Below are positions 24,201-36,200 of a stretch of DNA of 64,000 bases, one piece after another. The stretch is from Tubiluchus corallicola. Lineage: Eukaryota; Priapulida; Priapulimorpha; Priapulimorphida; Tubiluchidae. The position numbers were made by a program, and so were the translations under genes. The stretch is from contig JAQGDQ010000053.1 of NCBI GenBank assembly GCA_030141605.1, positions 246,001 through 310,000 of the forward strand, in the 5' to 3' direction. The notes beneath the pieces are model-generated. The model was not told the DNA's origin. It saw only the letters and a list, made by a program, of their open reading frames with translations, and searched no databases. Every line of letters starts with the position of its first letter. Within the stretch, counting starts at the first letter, position 1.

Positions 24201-25640
24201 ATACACTGTAATGTTTTCTTATCAGAGATCATTGTTTTTATAATGTTATGGCTGTTTTTCAGCAGTAATTCACTGTGCTTTATTTTGGGTGGTGTTATAA
24301 CGGGGCTGATTTATGGGTAAAATGGACTTTTGACAAAGCAGATACATTGGCAGATGGCGGAGAGCAAGGTTGGCAGTATTTCCTATGTTTAATGTATTAT
24401 GGAAATCGGGACAGGGTAAAAGTTGGCATTATGGCGAGGCTGGCAGTATAACAAGGTTCGACTGTATAATGATACACTTGCCTTTTTCTTTTACATGTTG
24501 GACAAGTGGTGCCTTATATCTTATAGTTATAAGCATACACAACACAAGCATTATATCTACAATCATATTGCAGATTTGCTAGTCATATTATTCAATGTGC
24601 AGTCTTATTATTCAAAACGATATTGGTATTTTATTATAATCCTTCATTATTTCATTATTGATAAAATCATTATCAAGCATTGAAGTATACAAAGAGCATG
24701 GATTTAAAATACAGACGTGTAATACTTCAATGCAGCTTAAACTGCGGTGCTGTTATTTTTTATTATAAATTTTTCAGGTATATTTAAAGTCAAGATTAAA
24801 TTGCCTTTTACTGAAAAATATACCTGATAGCATTCAAGGTGTGCATAAAGAAGCAAACTTGGGATACCAAGCTGTTACTGGTAATGTGATTTCATGGTGC
24901 TATATTTCTATCATTTGAATATTTTGCAAGAATAGGAATTTATAAATCATTAACTCTATTGCCTTTTGATACATGGATGTTTGATTTCTTCAGTTGTGCA
25001 AATTTAAGTTCCAGAAAAGATAAAAATATAAAAAAGGAAACAACCTAACTTTGCTGTAAGAAAAATAATATTGCGGTATATTAAATTATGTTCCAGCTTT
25101 TAAGTGAAGTAATTGCTTAGAGATGTTTTATAAACCTTTATCTTTTATCTAAGATAAATATCCATCTTGCCATTGTTTCCACGAAACAATGTCTCACAAT
25201 AATGCTTTTGTCGTGATGGTGATTGTGCAGTTGTCCTCCAGTAAAATTCTGTTATTTAAGTGGTGAGAATTGTGATTGTATTTCATAAACTTTTAAGCAT
25301 CTTATTTTGATAATTTATGCCAGCATTACATTTTTATATAGCTTGTTGCATCCACTTGTAGGGAAATTTTAGTTTTTCCTGACGCTTTCAGACACTTGCC
25401 ATTTAGTCATGAATCCTCTGTCAACTAAGTACATTATCAAACATATGTGGCGTGGTTATCTACTTGAGCTAAAATAAAAAATATTAACTGTTGTATATGT
25501 ACTTTTTAGAGAACACTACTTCACAAGCAGATGAAATTTGGGATTCTATGCCAGTCGTCACAGATGAGAATTTACAAAGATTTTCCAAACTAAAATCAAC
25601 AAAACAGAAGCGGGAAAGAAAACGATTAAAGACAAACTGA
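15282..25640 (+). CDS. WDR74: WD repeat-containing protein 74 (complete)
   Basis: Ten exons: 15282-15336, 16976-17082, 18103-18224, 20759-20822, 20974-21117, 22529-22630, 22741-22841, 23428-23632, 24778-24880 and 25510-25640. All have GT-AG borders and join in frame to 377 aa plus TGA (human WDR74 is 385 aa). Diagnostic stretches are FVGAETGLLKG (residues 9-19), TGGKENELKIWDL (~140), LRVPVWVCDLQF (~170), TCTGYHQVRLYDP (~190-203), VVVGNTHGKMALIDIR (~235-250) and SCGLDRFLRVHD (~280). A short lysine/arginine tail follows (KQKRERKRLKTN), as expected of a nucleolar protein. WDR74 (yeast Nsa1) works in 60S ribosomal subunit maturation, with the NVL ATPase in mammals. The ATG context (AAGATGG) is good. 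A dead LINE lies just upstream, and introns 1, 3, 5 and 8 carry transposon sequences. Confidence 0.95.
15825..15969 (+). pseudogene. LINE ORF2 C-terminal fragment
   Basis: Plus-strand translation gives LVRTN, a stop, then EHFFTHMVVVHWNKLDNAVV and NSNSVNKFETALKG. This fits the LINE carboxy terminus (FFT..RVVNxWNxLPxxVVxAxSVNxFKxxLD). It lies in WDR74 intron 1, and the same domain occurs in the larger LINE at 15040-15100, so two related insertions flank WDR74 exon 1. Confidence 0.65.
16330..16425 (+). mobile_element. tRNA-derived SINE (fragment)
   Basis: A tRNA-like region contains GGTGGCATGACTTGTAATCC, then a B-box-like GGTAATTCAAATCC, then CAGTCCCAACTTTTTAACAT. The tail resembles the copy at 33595-33715 on the other strand. 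It is in WDR74 intron 1. It lacks the folded ends of a working tRNA gene. Confidence 0.55.
18245..20294. mobile_element. hAT-like foldback element with ~780-bp arms
   Basis: Perfect 8-bp target duplications GTGTATAG flank the element (18237-18244 and 20295-20302). Ends read TAGGGTGTGGTGAAAAT in inverted orientation. The inverted arms are very long: about 18245-19025 pairs with 19512-20294, imperfectly, leaving a ~490-bp unpaired centre. The 8-bp duplication and TAGGG terminus point to the hAT superfamily. An 84-codon minus-strand frame at 19400-19654 matches no transposase I know. Insertion is 20 bp downstream of the end of WDR74 exon 3, in intron 3. Confidence 0.88.
21217..21829. mobile_element. 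hAT-like MITE (613 bp)
   Basis: The left end CAGAGTTGCGCCAATT and the inverted right end TAGAGGTGCACCAATTT are flanked by AATTGAAT (21209-21216) and AATTGAAC (21830-21837). This is a 7-of-8 match typical of an old hAT insertion. No ORF. It lies in WDR74 intron 5. Confidence 0.75.
23734..24464. mobile_element. pogo/Tigger-like MITE (731 bp)
   Basis: Termini read CAGTGAAACCTTGTTATAA on the left and CAGTCGAACCTTGTTATAC on the right (inverted), each flanked by TA (23732-23733 and 24465-24466). No transposase ORF. It lies in WDR74 intron 8. Confidence 0.8.
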
Positions 25641-26021
25641 ATGTTAAGAAATGCCCTTTCTGTAATATTTTCTATTCTGGTGTGCACATACTGGTGTACT
25701 AATGTGTTTTGAAATTAATGCATAAACATAATACGGTTAAGTCATAAATCACTGGCTGTAACTTTGTGTCACAATTTGGATTTTACTATGCCAAGAAAGT
25801 TGTAGTAGAATGAAATCATCACTCATAACACCAATTTTGTTTAGGGTGATAGTTTAATTAAATCATCTCTACTTTTACTGATGTCATACTCGGGCAGTTG
25901 ACATTACACTCAATAACAACAGCTTAAACTATAAACAAACTTTTACATCTCAAAACATGCGTACTTTATGCCAGGCACACTAATTACAGTAAGGTAACAA
26001 AGATATATTCACTAAAGGTAT

Positions 26022-26027
26022 AATAAA
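26022..26027 (+). promoter_or_regulatory. Candidate poly(A) signal of WDR74
   Basis: AATAAA lies 382 bp after the WDR74 stop. A nearer variant ATTAAA is at 25857-25862. Neither can be chosen without transcript data. Confidence 0.3.
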
Positions 26028-27612
26028 CTTTATACAACACATTAATTAGCATGAAATGAATACACCCATGTTAAACAGCTAAATAAACTCTTGCCATAAG
26101 CCGAAATAATGCGGATTACTTGTTATCTAAAATAACTGTGACTAAAGTGGGTTCCATAAATGGGTCAGCTTCATGAAGGTATACTAGACTTTTTGATATC
26201 ACAGATTCACCAATAATAAAGCGTACCTAGTGTGACAGTAATGGTAACCAGAAAAATAGTACATTCAGGTAAAACATTCATGACATAGTATTCTTGAAAT
26301 ATTCAAATAACAAATAACAGCAATTATTGCATTTTCACAATAACATAATTATTCATACATCCCACTGATTTATAATATTATACACCTGTATTATATACGC
26401 ACAAGATAAATAATACGAGCAAAATATTTAAAGTCCTGTAAACACTACAGACATATTAAGTTAGTACCACAAAACAAAATATGTCTGTTAGCGAATGTCG
26501 CTGCTCAGGTAAGGAAAGGTTAGGCTATCAATTACCACAATTTCTTTCAAACAGGCTGTTCTAAGAGCACTTATCATACTTGTTCAGAATTATCGATTCT
26601 GCTGCAACATAATTAACTATAATAAATTAATTCAAGGGTAACAACTGCATATTTCAAGAAAAATGGAGTATACTTTATTAGTACATTAGATCATTATTAA
26701 TATGACTGAACAGCAGCCGCTTTTCCTAACTTAACATGCGAGAAACAAGATGTCGTGACACTACATAATAACCACCTTACCAGTAAATATTATTTAACTC
26801 GATAAGTTTAAAGACGTGGCGGTGTGTATATCAACCTACATGAAACGAGTTGGGGGCCATTTTTCATGACACGAAATAATTAATTATTATGGAGAAGTGG
26901 TAAATTTGCAAGTGCCAGAACATTTACAACTGCACAGAGAGAACATTTTATGCAAGAATAAACGTTAGCAGCCAGTAGGCAATTATACCAACTGAAAGTA
27001 TTACAATGATTTAATATAGTTTGTTTATAACCATTCAAGTTTGTTTGGACCTTCTGCACACTATATTTAATGAAAAATTCATTTAACAGACCTGTACCAT
27101 TTCTTTATGGAAATTTGCCTCTAGCCTATCACTGATAATGTATATTGCAAATATTCATTACTCGTCAGTAAAAATAATGCAATTTGCTACTGGTAGGATA
27201 TCATAAGTGAACAGACAAAAGTAAATTTAAGATTTGACTATGCTAGTATGGTACTGATAATTATGAGTATTATAGCGGTGCAAAATAAAAACAACCCTTG
27301 TCAGCAAAATAGAATGTAACTTTCATAGACACCTCCCATCTAGGTCCATTTCTCTTCAGCTATGGTTATAATCCATTTACGTAGAATACCACTCTAAATA
27401 TATTGTGCAAAGATCAAACCTACATAAAAAGTTAAATTTATTATAAGAACATTCAGTAGTTGAAATCAACATTCCTGTAATACAGGTTATTAAATTGAAA
27501 GTATTCACATTAGACATTTTATAAAAGATATGCCCCAAGTGTTTCGCAGACACAAATCACATTCAGTTGCATTTATATACAGACTTAACACGAAATAATG
27601 ATACGTTGAATT

Positions 27613-28271
27613 CAGTGGTGTAGCTAGGACTGGAAAGACGAAGGCGAAGTCCATCCTGGCACTTCTTGGGTGTAGTACTTTTGATTTAGTGCAGTGAAAA
27701 TTATTTGATCAGGACAGTAGAAGGCTACAAGACACCTGAGACGATTTTAAATAAACCAGAAAATCTGTGTTTGCTGTTGCACAGTCCCTTTTTTAAGAAC
27801 ATTAGCATAGATGCCTTTATTCCATTAAAAATATTCCAACTCTTAAAATTCTGTAAATCAATTGACTTCCGCAGATGTTTTTTAATAATCAATATTAAAA
27901 CTAACATGCAGAAATTAGTTGTGAAAGAATTTATGCTTCTGGCACAGCAATTAATGTACCGATAATGTGCTGAAATTATATTTTGGAATGAGCGGTATTT
28001 TTCAAAATGACGTAATTCAAGGATTCAGCCAAAAAGGAATTGGAAAAAAAATCAGAAAAGTGAGGCAAAATAATTCCTTTCTAACTGTTGGCAGTTCAGG
28101 AAGCAACCAACTGCAAAACAAATTTTGAGCACCTTTCGAGCAAGCAAGCACTAGTAACCAGCCAGGAATTAGTAGTGTGAAAATGTGTATTGTGACTTGT
28201 GAAACATATTTTTCATGCTGAGGAATAACTCAAGGATCACCCAAATGATGCAAACTCTAACTATGCCACTG
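27613..28271. mobile_element. Inverted-repeat DNA element (CAGTGGNRTAG termini)
   Basis: The left end CAGTGGTGTAGCTAGGAC and the inverted right end CAGTGGCATAGTTAGAG are about 660 bp apart. The terminus resembles a widespread class of DNA transposon ends. I see no target duplication and no transposase, so the superfamily is uncertain. Confidence 0.55.
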
Positions 28272-28579
28272 CCATTTGTAAGAATAATTATTGCAGACAA
28301 ACGTGTTCAAAGTTTAGATGCAAAAACAATAAAAACATCACTTTACCTGTTGCAATTAAAAAAATGCACATAATATAGTTGTTGAGTAGCAATTTGCTAT
28401 ACAGAAGATAAGAACTACATGTAGTTACTAGTTATTTTACTACTTCAGGAGTAATGATTCATGACTTGAGCATTAACCCAAACACCAAAAATTCAAAATA
28501 TTTAAATAATTTAAAATAAAGAAAGCGACAAAAGGAAAGAAGAAGATTATAAATACCTGGAATATTGTAAATACACTTT

Positions 28580-30122
28580 TTAGAGTGCCCCAAATGGGTC
28601 ATTCTGCATTGTTTGCCTAGGCTGTGGTTGCTGTGGAAAGGTTTGTGCAGGCTGCATTCCTGGCTGTACTCCCACTGACTGCTGCGGAAATCCCATGCCA
28701 GGCACCATGCCCATGGGCGGACCCATTGGCATTCCCATTCGTGGACCCAGTGGCTGCGTTTGAGATGGTACCTAAGGAAGTGAATAACTGATATTAACTT
28801 TAGACTGAAAATTATTTGTCATAAGCATGAAGGAAGCTTAACAAAAACTACATAATATCAATTTAAAAAAAACAAAATGAAATATTGCAACTTTCTTACA
28901 TAAGACAAAATAATGCATGTAAAGGTAGTAGCTGATATGAGCTTGATGTCAGAAATACAAAATTATTAGCAAAAATGACTGAAAAAACTGAACTTAACAA
29001 TCTTACTGTACAGTAAAACAAAAAGCAGAAATATGCTCAAAAGTAACATTTATACAAGAATACTTGATGTATTTTTTTTCATTTGAGAAAAATGTAATAT
29101 AATGTAAACAAGAAAAAACAAGTAAAAAACTGCTAAGCATACTTTACATACATAACTAGTACAGCTCTATTTTAGCAGTTCAATGCAATTTTAAAAAGTA
29201 TCTGCAACCATTGTTATATGGCAAACATATTTTCTACATCATGCACAGCAGACAATATTTCTGCCACCATACTGTCCAAAAGCAAAGAAATATCCCTTTC
29301 AACACTCGCAAGTCTTGCAAGAAAACCGCACCAAGCCAAACAGTGTCAGATGGGAATATACACTTCAACTATTACTTAACAACAGTGTGCAAAGAATAAA
29401 AAATACAAGAGCATGCGAGAGTTCACACAGTACTTGCAAACAAATAAAAGTTTTTATCACAACTATACTAACTCTACTGACATTATTATATGCATGCTGT
29501 TATGAAGGTATAAAATATTATGAATAAAATACTACTGATGATAAAAAATTTTTAACACAGCAAGGTTACCGAGGGTTGTTGCGGTTGTTGAGGAAAATGG
29601 CCACTCATCATTCCTCCTGACCAATCAGCTGGCTTAGCTGTTGCTTGCGCCTGCTAATCAGAAATGGTACAACGGGCCCCAGTCATAAACACATTTACCA
29701 ATAAATAATCCTTTTGTGGAGTTTATAATAAAAGTTCCATATGGTGCAATAATGTTGTATGCAAATGTTGCCATTAAATATTAAATATGTAGGATTATCT
29801 ACAAGGTGTTGCTAATTGACACAGTAGTTGTGATATTAAAAACTGCACAGGATGAAATTCTTAAATATATGCAAACAGTGTGCAACTATAGCATATTAAT
29901 ATTACAAGTGAATTTCAAAAGAATGACAAAAAGAGAGTTTCTAACACTACCTGTCAACTACTGAAGAATGTGCAGCAGTAATGTCAAGCCACTAACAATG
30001 GGGAAACCAGTTTGCTTTGAAATGCAAACTGTTTGACTGCTTCAAAAAGAACTGGAGTAAATTATTTGAGCACACAGACTCTGTCATTTCCCCTCCCTCC
30101 CTCCCTCCCTCCCTCCCTCCCT

Positions 30123-30208
<86 letters not shown>

Positions 30209-33200
30209 CACGCTCTTTCCCTCATGTGGTAGTTTGCTGAACTACCTCCCTACTATTTTATCTTATTCTAAACATGATATTCGTTTTTAATTGTGAAGGT
30301 TTGGGTAACAACTGAGTGGTCATGGTCTAGGCTTAACAAGCAACATTAAACTACATGACGAGATTAGTCTGTAAATCTGTAAGTAACTGTTGGAAAACTG
30401 CTCCTATGTAGTTTAAACTGCCATATCATCCAGAAAGAGGCCACAAATACACATACATATACATGCACCAGTGTCATCTCAGTACCTTGTTTAGAAACTT
30501 ATCCTTGATAATGAGAAATGCTGTGGTCCTACTACAGGTTAATCAAATGCGACCCATTGCCCTGTACCATCTGCACACAGTCCATAATTTGTCCACTGTG
30601 TGAAACAGGACGAACAGGCAACAAATGACGATAACCACAATGTAGCAGAAAACATTATAAGCAACCATGGTGAATATGTAACCAAACTTTTTTGAATAAC
30701 TTTCACTGTCACAGATATTACTTAAAAGCTTTTAGTACTACAGAAAAATACAGAGCTTTCGCCACCCGAAAAACTACTTGAATAAGAAACTTAAACAGAT
30801 GACCAACATTAGTCAATGCAACGAAGGTCTCACTGACAAAGTTATGCAACTAAACAAAGCAGGAGCAGGTCTATGCAGACAACAATGAGTTCACGTAACC
30901 TAACCCAAGCACAGGATTAAAGCAAAAGTCACCCACGCACTGCACACCCATTTAAATTTCAAGCGACTCTAATTATGCTCACAAAGTAAACTTACTGCAT
31001 AGGGATTGTATGGTTGATGTTGAGGTGATGAGCCCCAAGTAGCTGCTGTTGCCGGAGTCACAACAGGCTGCCAATTCATCCCACCTGTACGAACACCTGT
31101 TGTAGAAGATGGATTCCACTGGTGTTCTGATCTATAAACAAAAAGATGTTATGAAATTTGTGTCACAGGTAAAACAGCATTATCACTTTGCTATGGAATG
31201 CATGTACACTTAGTAGTATGAACAACAAGCTTGTATGTCCATTAAAACATCTTTATACATCGGTAGATTACTGTGCAAACTCGAATGCTTGGATGACGGC
31301 TGTATTGTTTAATGAATGGTTAGTGAAATGGGATGCGAGCTTAAAGTGAAACATCAGTTTACTGGTAGACAACTGTACTGCCCATGTAGTCAGCATATCA
31401 TTGAAACACATTAAAGTTGCGTTTTTGCCTGCAAACACCACATCACTTATTCAGCCCTGTGATCAAGGCATTATTCGAACACTGAAGGCATACTATAGAA
31501 GAGAAATGCAAGCTAGAGTGTTAGAAGCAATGGATTCAGACGATGCCACTGATCAATTAAGCGCAAATGACTTAGCCAAAAAAACTAGCCTCCTGAACAC
31601 TACATTTATTGGCAATGTCATGGAGCAATGTAAGTGAGCAGATGATTCAGAACTGTTTTTTAGTCATGCCCAATTCACTTGTGATTAAATTTCCACTACG
31701 TTGCAAGAGATAAGCCTGTTACCATCTGCTCCACCTGGTATGAGCAGCAGCGAGTTTAAGATTTGGGTGGAAATTGATTTGGCCACTCAGGCCACGTCGC
31801 AAATAACCGATGACGAAATCATCACCATTGCAAGGAGTCAAGATGAACCTAAAGAGGCCACTTACGAGGAAACAAGGGCACACCAACTGCAGTTCAAGCA
31901 CGCCAAGCGCTAAATGTTTTATGAGAATACGTGCATCACACAGCAACAGATTTTCAATATTTTTATGATTACAAGAACTTTGTGAGCCAACTTCTTCGCG
32001 AGAAAATGAAACAGCTAACTTTGAAGGAATTTTTGTAATTTTTGCAAATAAACAGACTTGTATGATTTAGAAAAGTATACTTTTTAATTTATTGTTAATT
32101 CACTTACATAAATTAATATTTTAAAATATTTTTTCTAATTTTTAACTGCACAAAGGAATTTAGGCATTACTTCGTTTCAAAAATTGATTAAAAGCCTTTG
32201 CAGTGCATAGTAAACTGACGACTCATACTTCTATGGCAGTAATATTACACCCATCGGTTAATAGGTTCAGTCAGTTAATTGGGTCAAAACACGTCCACAT
32301 TAACACACTTACATTAATCTCAAAAGAAAACATGTCAACAATGATTATGAAATAGCAATCTTCACATACTTTAACACGGATAGCACTCTTCTAAAATATT
32401 TTAAATGTCTTCCCGTACAACACTCTTCTGATTACTCACTTTTTGATTGCTGGCCCATTAATGGTCAGACTGTCAGCCAGTGAAGCCAAACTCTGGTTTA
32501 CATCGGCACCCTTCAGAATGTTCTCAGTTTTCTTTGGCTGACCCACATGTTGAGGGAATGCTGGCATAGAAGCAACATTACTGCTTCGCACTGGTTGCAA
32601 AACGTCACCAAATGCATCAAATTCTGAAACGTTTTAGTGATGTGATGACTTCAAGAACGTTACCAGATGCATTCATATTTTACATAACAATTTCACTTTT
32701 TGGGTTAACATAACTAAAAAATAAATGCAAATACAAAGTTTAAAAAACTCGTCAAGGATCTTACAAGAAAATAACAGAAAAGTGCCAAAAGCTGAAGAAG
32801 CATCTATTGAGAATTAAGCTAATAGTAACAAAATAGCACAGCAATAGATTTTTGTGTGTATTAAGAATGTGTATCAGTCGATAACTGCGCTGCCAAAAAT
32901 TTCATTTAGGTAATTTCGAAATGTCTAAGTTTAGATAAGTTCAAGTTAAAAATCAAATCAATAGCAGGTGAAAATATCTCAACATAAAACTATCTACTAT
33001 GATAAACCATATTGATTTCAAAAACGAAACAAGCTTTTAACTTAAAATTCACCAGCTTAATTAACATTACGTCAACTAAGTAATAGCATAAACACAGCAA
33101 TACAAACTACAACAGATTTAGACTAGAGAAGAAAAACATGCTAACATAAAGAACCGAAAAAACAGTGCTAAACTAAATTTAACAGGATATAACCAAGGGG

Positions 33201-36200
33201 AAGAAAAGTGCAACAAAAGCAGCTCCAGCACATAGAACTTCAACAAGTCCTATCAGTAGCACAAACAGCATCTTTCTATTAAATACAGTACATCAACTAG
33301 ACAGTATTTTATCTACAAATACTATTACTATACTTCCATCACAAATACCAGGAGTAAGGGCTGTTTGAACATCCTATTCAGGACATAGATACAAATAATA
33401 ACTTTCAAAATCTCAGGATTTCCTCTAAGAAGTAACAAAAGCAACTGAAGTCAAATTAACACTTCTAAGCACCCAATGCAGAACAAGTTAGTTACTGCAA
33501 ATAAATAAGTATAGCAAAATTACTTAATTTTGAGAGTATTAATTAACAATAAAACACCCACAGTTATTAAATTTTTTGAATCAAAACATGACTTAAAGGA
33601 GGGAAATGTCTATGGGTAAAACATTCGGGACCGAGCCTGGACTTGAACCAAGCAATTCGAATCACAAGTCCAGTGCCATGATCACTACCTCACACAGCCT
33701 CTTGAGATCAATAATTGTGAACTTGTTCTATTATTAATTGACTATCTTGAATCAAGAGTTACCCACGGATTATTTTAACTTGTACATTAATTACATAATA
33801 TTCACAAAGTGTGAGGAATCTAACACATGCACTTGGAAATAAGGATGGGTTGGTAACTATTATAATTAAATTGAGAGTTGCCTAAATTACCAAGGGTTGT
33901 GCAATCTATTAGTCACGGTATTGAACTCGTAATTTATAGGTACTTGGTTCAAATTCAGGCACAGTTTTGACTTTCACATTTTTTCTCTTTGAGAAAGGCT
34001 GGGTTTCCAATAATATGCTAATCATGGGCTTAGATTATTGTTAAGTATAACAAGGTGCTGTGTCAAGTGCAGCATCAGTTACCAGGATGGCAAGCTTTTG
34101 ACAAAGACTTTTCATAACAAATTTCAACTACAAGGCAGATCAGAAAAAAGCGCAAAAGAGAGAAACTTGTAAAATCTGTGAAAACTGGTAAATTCTTTTT
34201 GTAAATTAATATCATCTTAATACTCACCTATCAGTCACTAGATGAAACATGATACAATATTTCATCATTCTAAAGTAGCAACAAATATCAATCCTGAAAT
34301 TCCTATATTCCCTAAAAATCTATGGAAAAACTCCAAAAATGCCAGTGAGTAAGCAGTCTACTAGCAGACACTGCTAAGATCTTCAACACAGAAATTACAT
34401 GAATAAACTCAAATGTGTTCAACGAACTTTTCTAGGGCCGATAAACTATTAAAATTTTGGTTCACAATTTTTTTTATTACTGAAAAGTTAATTCACCTGC
34501 ACTAGAGGGCACAGTAGGCTGAGTATCAAACACCATTATATCGGTTTCTAGAGGGGCACCTGATTTAGCTGGAGATGCACTAGCCATAGATGCTAAAGAT
34601 GGCCCTTTGGATCTATGACCCATTTGTGGAGAAGCTGACCCAGTTCCAAACACGTCAAGTACGTCAAGTGGATTAGATTTAAGTTGTGCAGGTTTCTGTT
34701 TTGGTGTACCAACGTGGGTAACTGCTTCCGAGAAGATATCAAGAGGAGGTGGCGCTGATGGTGCAGTGGTAGCCGTCACTGATACAGGGGAGACGCGAGC
34801 TGGGACAGGAGAAGATCGAGCTTCAGGGGGGTTGGTCTCAGGAAACATGTCCATTTTGGGTGGGGTTTCTTCAACAGAGGGTGGTGGAAGGCCAGGTTCT
34901 GGATTTGCAGGCATTGCCAGCAAATCGTCCAATCCTACAAAGCAGCATGAAAGAAGAGAATATCAAAACTATTAATTTTGAAAATGTAAATTTACAGAAT
35001 ACCAACATTTCTACATGATTCATTTCACACGTTTATAAATTAAATATCTTATGAGAAATGAAATATTTGAAACTTAATTTAAAACAGTGGACTAAACATG
35101 TACACAAACGAATTTTAAATGTTGGGTAGCTAAGAACTTTGAAAAACACAAATTTGTTCTGAAGGTCCTAGTATATACTGCATAGCACTAACAGTTCTAT
35201 TTTTTAACAAAACAATATTATAGCCATCTACTGAATAGTCCATTTTCAAATTAGGAATCAGGAAAATTTAGACAACTTAGGCAAGTGTCGAAACACAACA
35301 ACAATTGCTATACTAACTTTTCAGTACTCAGTAATGGTACTTGATCAAAAAGGCAATATGACATGCTGATGCACGCAAATTTACTATTAAAAAAAAAGAA
35401 AAATTTATTAAGAAACTTGGTAGTTGTTACAAGTTTTTAAAAAAATAGCCATATCTAAGAACACCACAATGCAGCACTTCACGATCTACATGCCTACAGC
35501 TACAACCATTTACATGAAAGACTGCAAACCTGCTTTTGTAGGTCCTGTGCTTACTGGTGCTATAGCTACATTGTTTTAAAAAAATAAGGTAAGTGTGAGT
35601 AACAAATGAATAGACAGCCATTTGCATAAAATGCCACATTATTAGTACAAGAGAACTTAAATTTGTAAGGATAACATACACTTCAATAAATTTGTAATTT
35701 GGTTAGTTGCTTCAACAAATGCTTAAGTGTTATCAATTAATAATGTACTTATTTAAAAAAAAGCTAATGCGACAACAGCACTAAATAATAATTATAATAA
35801 CAAAAAAATAAATGTGAGAACAACAAAGCCAAATAATTTTAAGATCAGACAAATTTCAAGAAGATGACACAAAGTTTTAAGAACAGATAAGTGAACATTT
35901 CGAAACTATACGAGACCTATGTAATATAACACTTACGCTCACTAGAAGGTGCAGGCTGACTACCGAAAGCAGCGTCAAACTTTGCAAACTGACCAGGAGG
36001 TGACTGGTGCTGAAAACCTGTTGACAAAATTTTAAATTTTACAGTCCGTTTATGTTTTCCCTACATACTAGACTAGAAAAAGATGTATGAAAATTTAAAA
36101 CAAATTTTATTACTCAAAAACAATTAAAATGTAATTTTGACTTTACACTGCGACTACCGTATTATCACAGGTGAAGAAAAACAGTTACTTTCTTTTAACT

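Larger units (their letters stand above)
25641..28579. other. Convergent 3' spacer between WDR74 and PICALM
   Basis: This stretch should hold both 3' UTRs. It is AT-rich with no coding exon recognised. An inverted-repeat element occupies 27613-28271. Short frames at 27705-27965 on both strands lie inside that element and show no family features. Confidence 0.5.

Noticed and set aside
29992-30290. Frames on both strands rich in RE or SL repeats
   Set aside because: Translation of the CCCT/CT microsatellite; not a real arginine/glutamate-repeat protein.
33595-33985. Possible genuine tRNA genes
   Set aside because: A and B box-like words are present, but the acceptor ends do not pair, the copies are diverged and they carry a shared non-tRNA tail; SINE is the better call.
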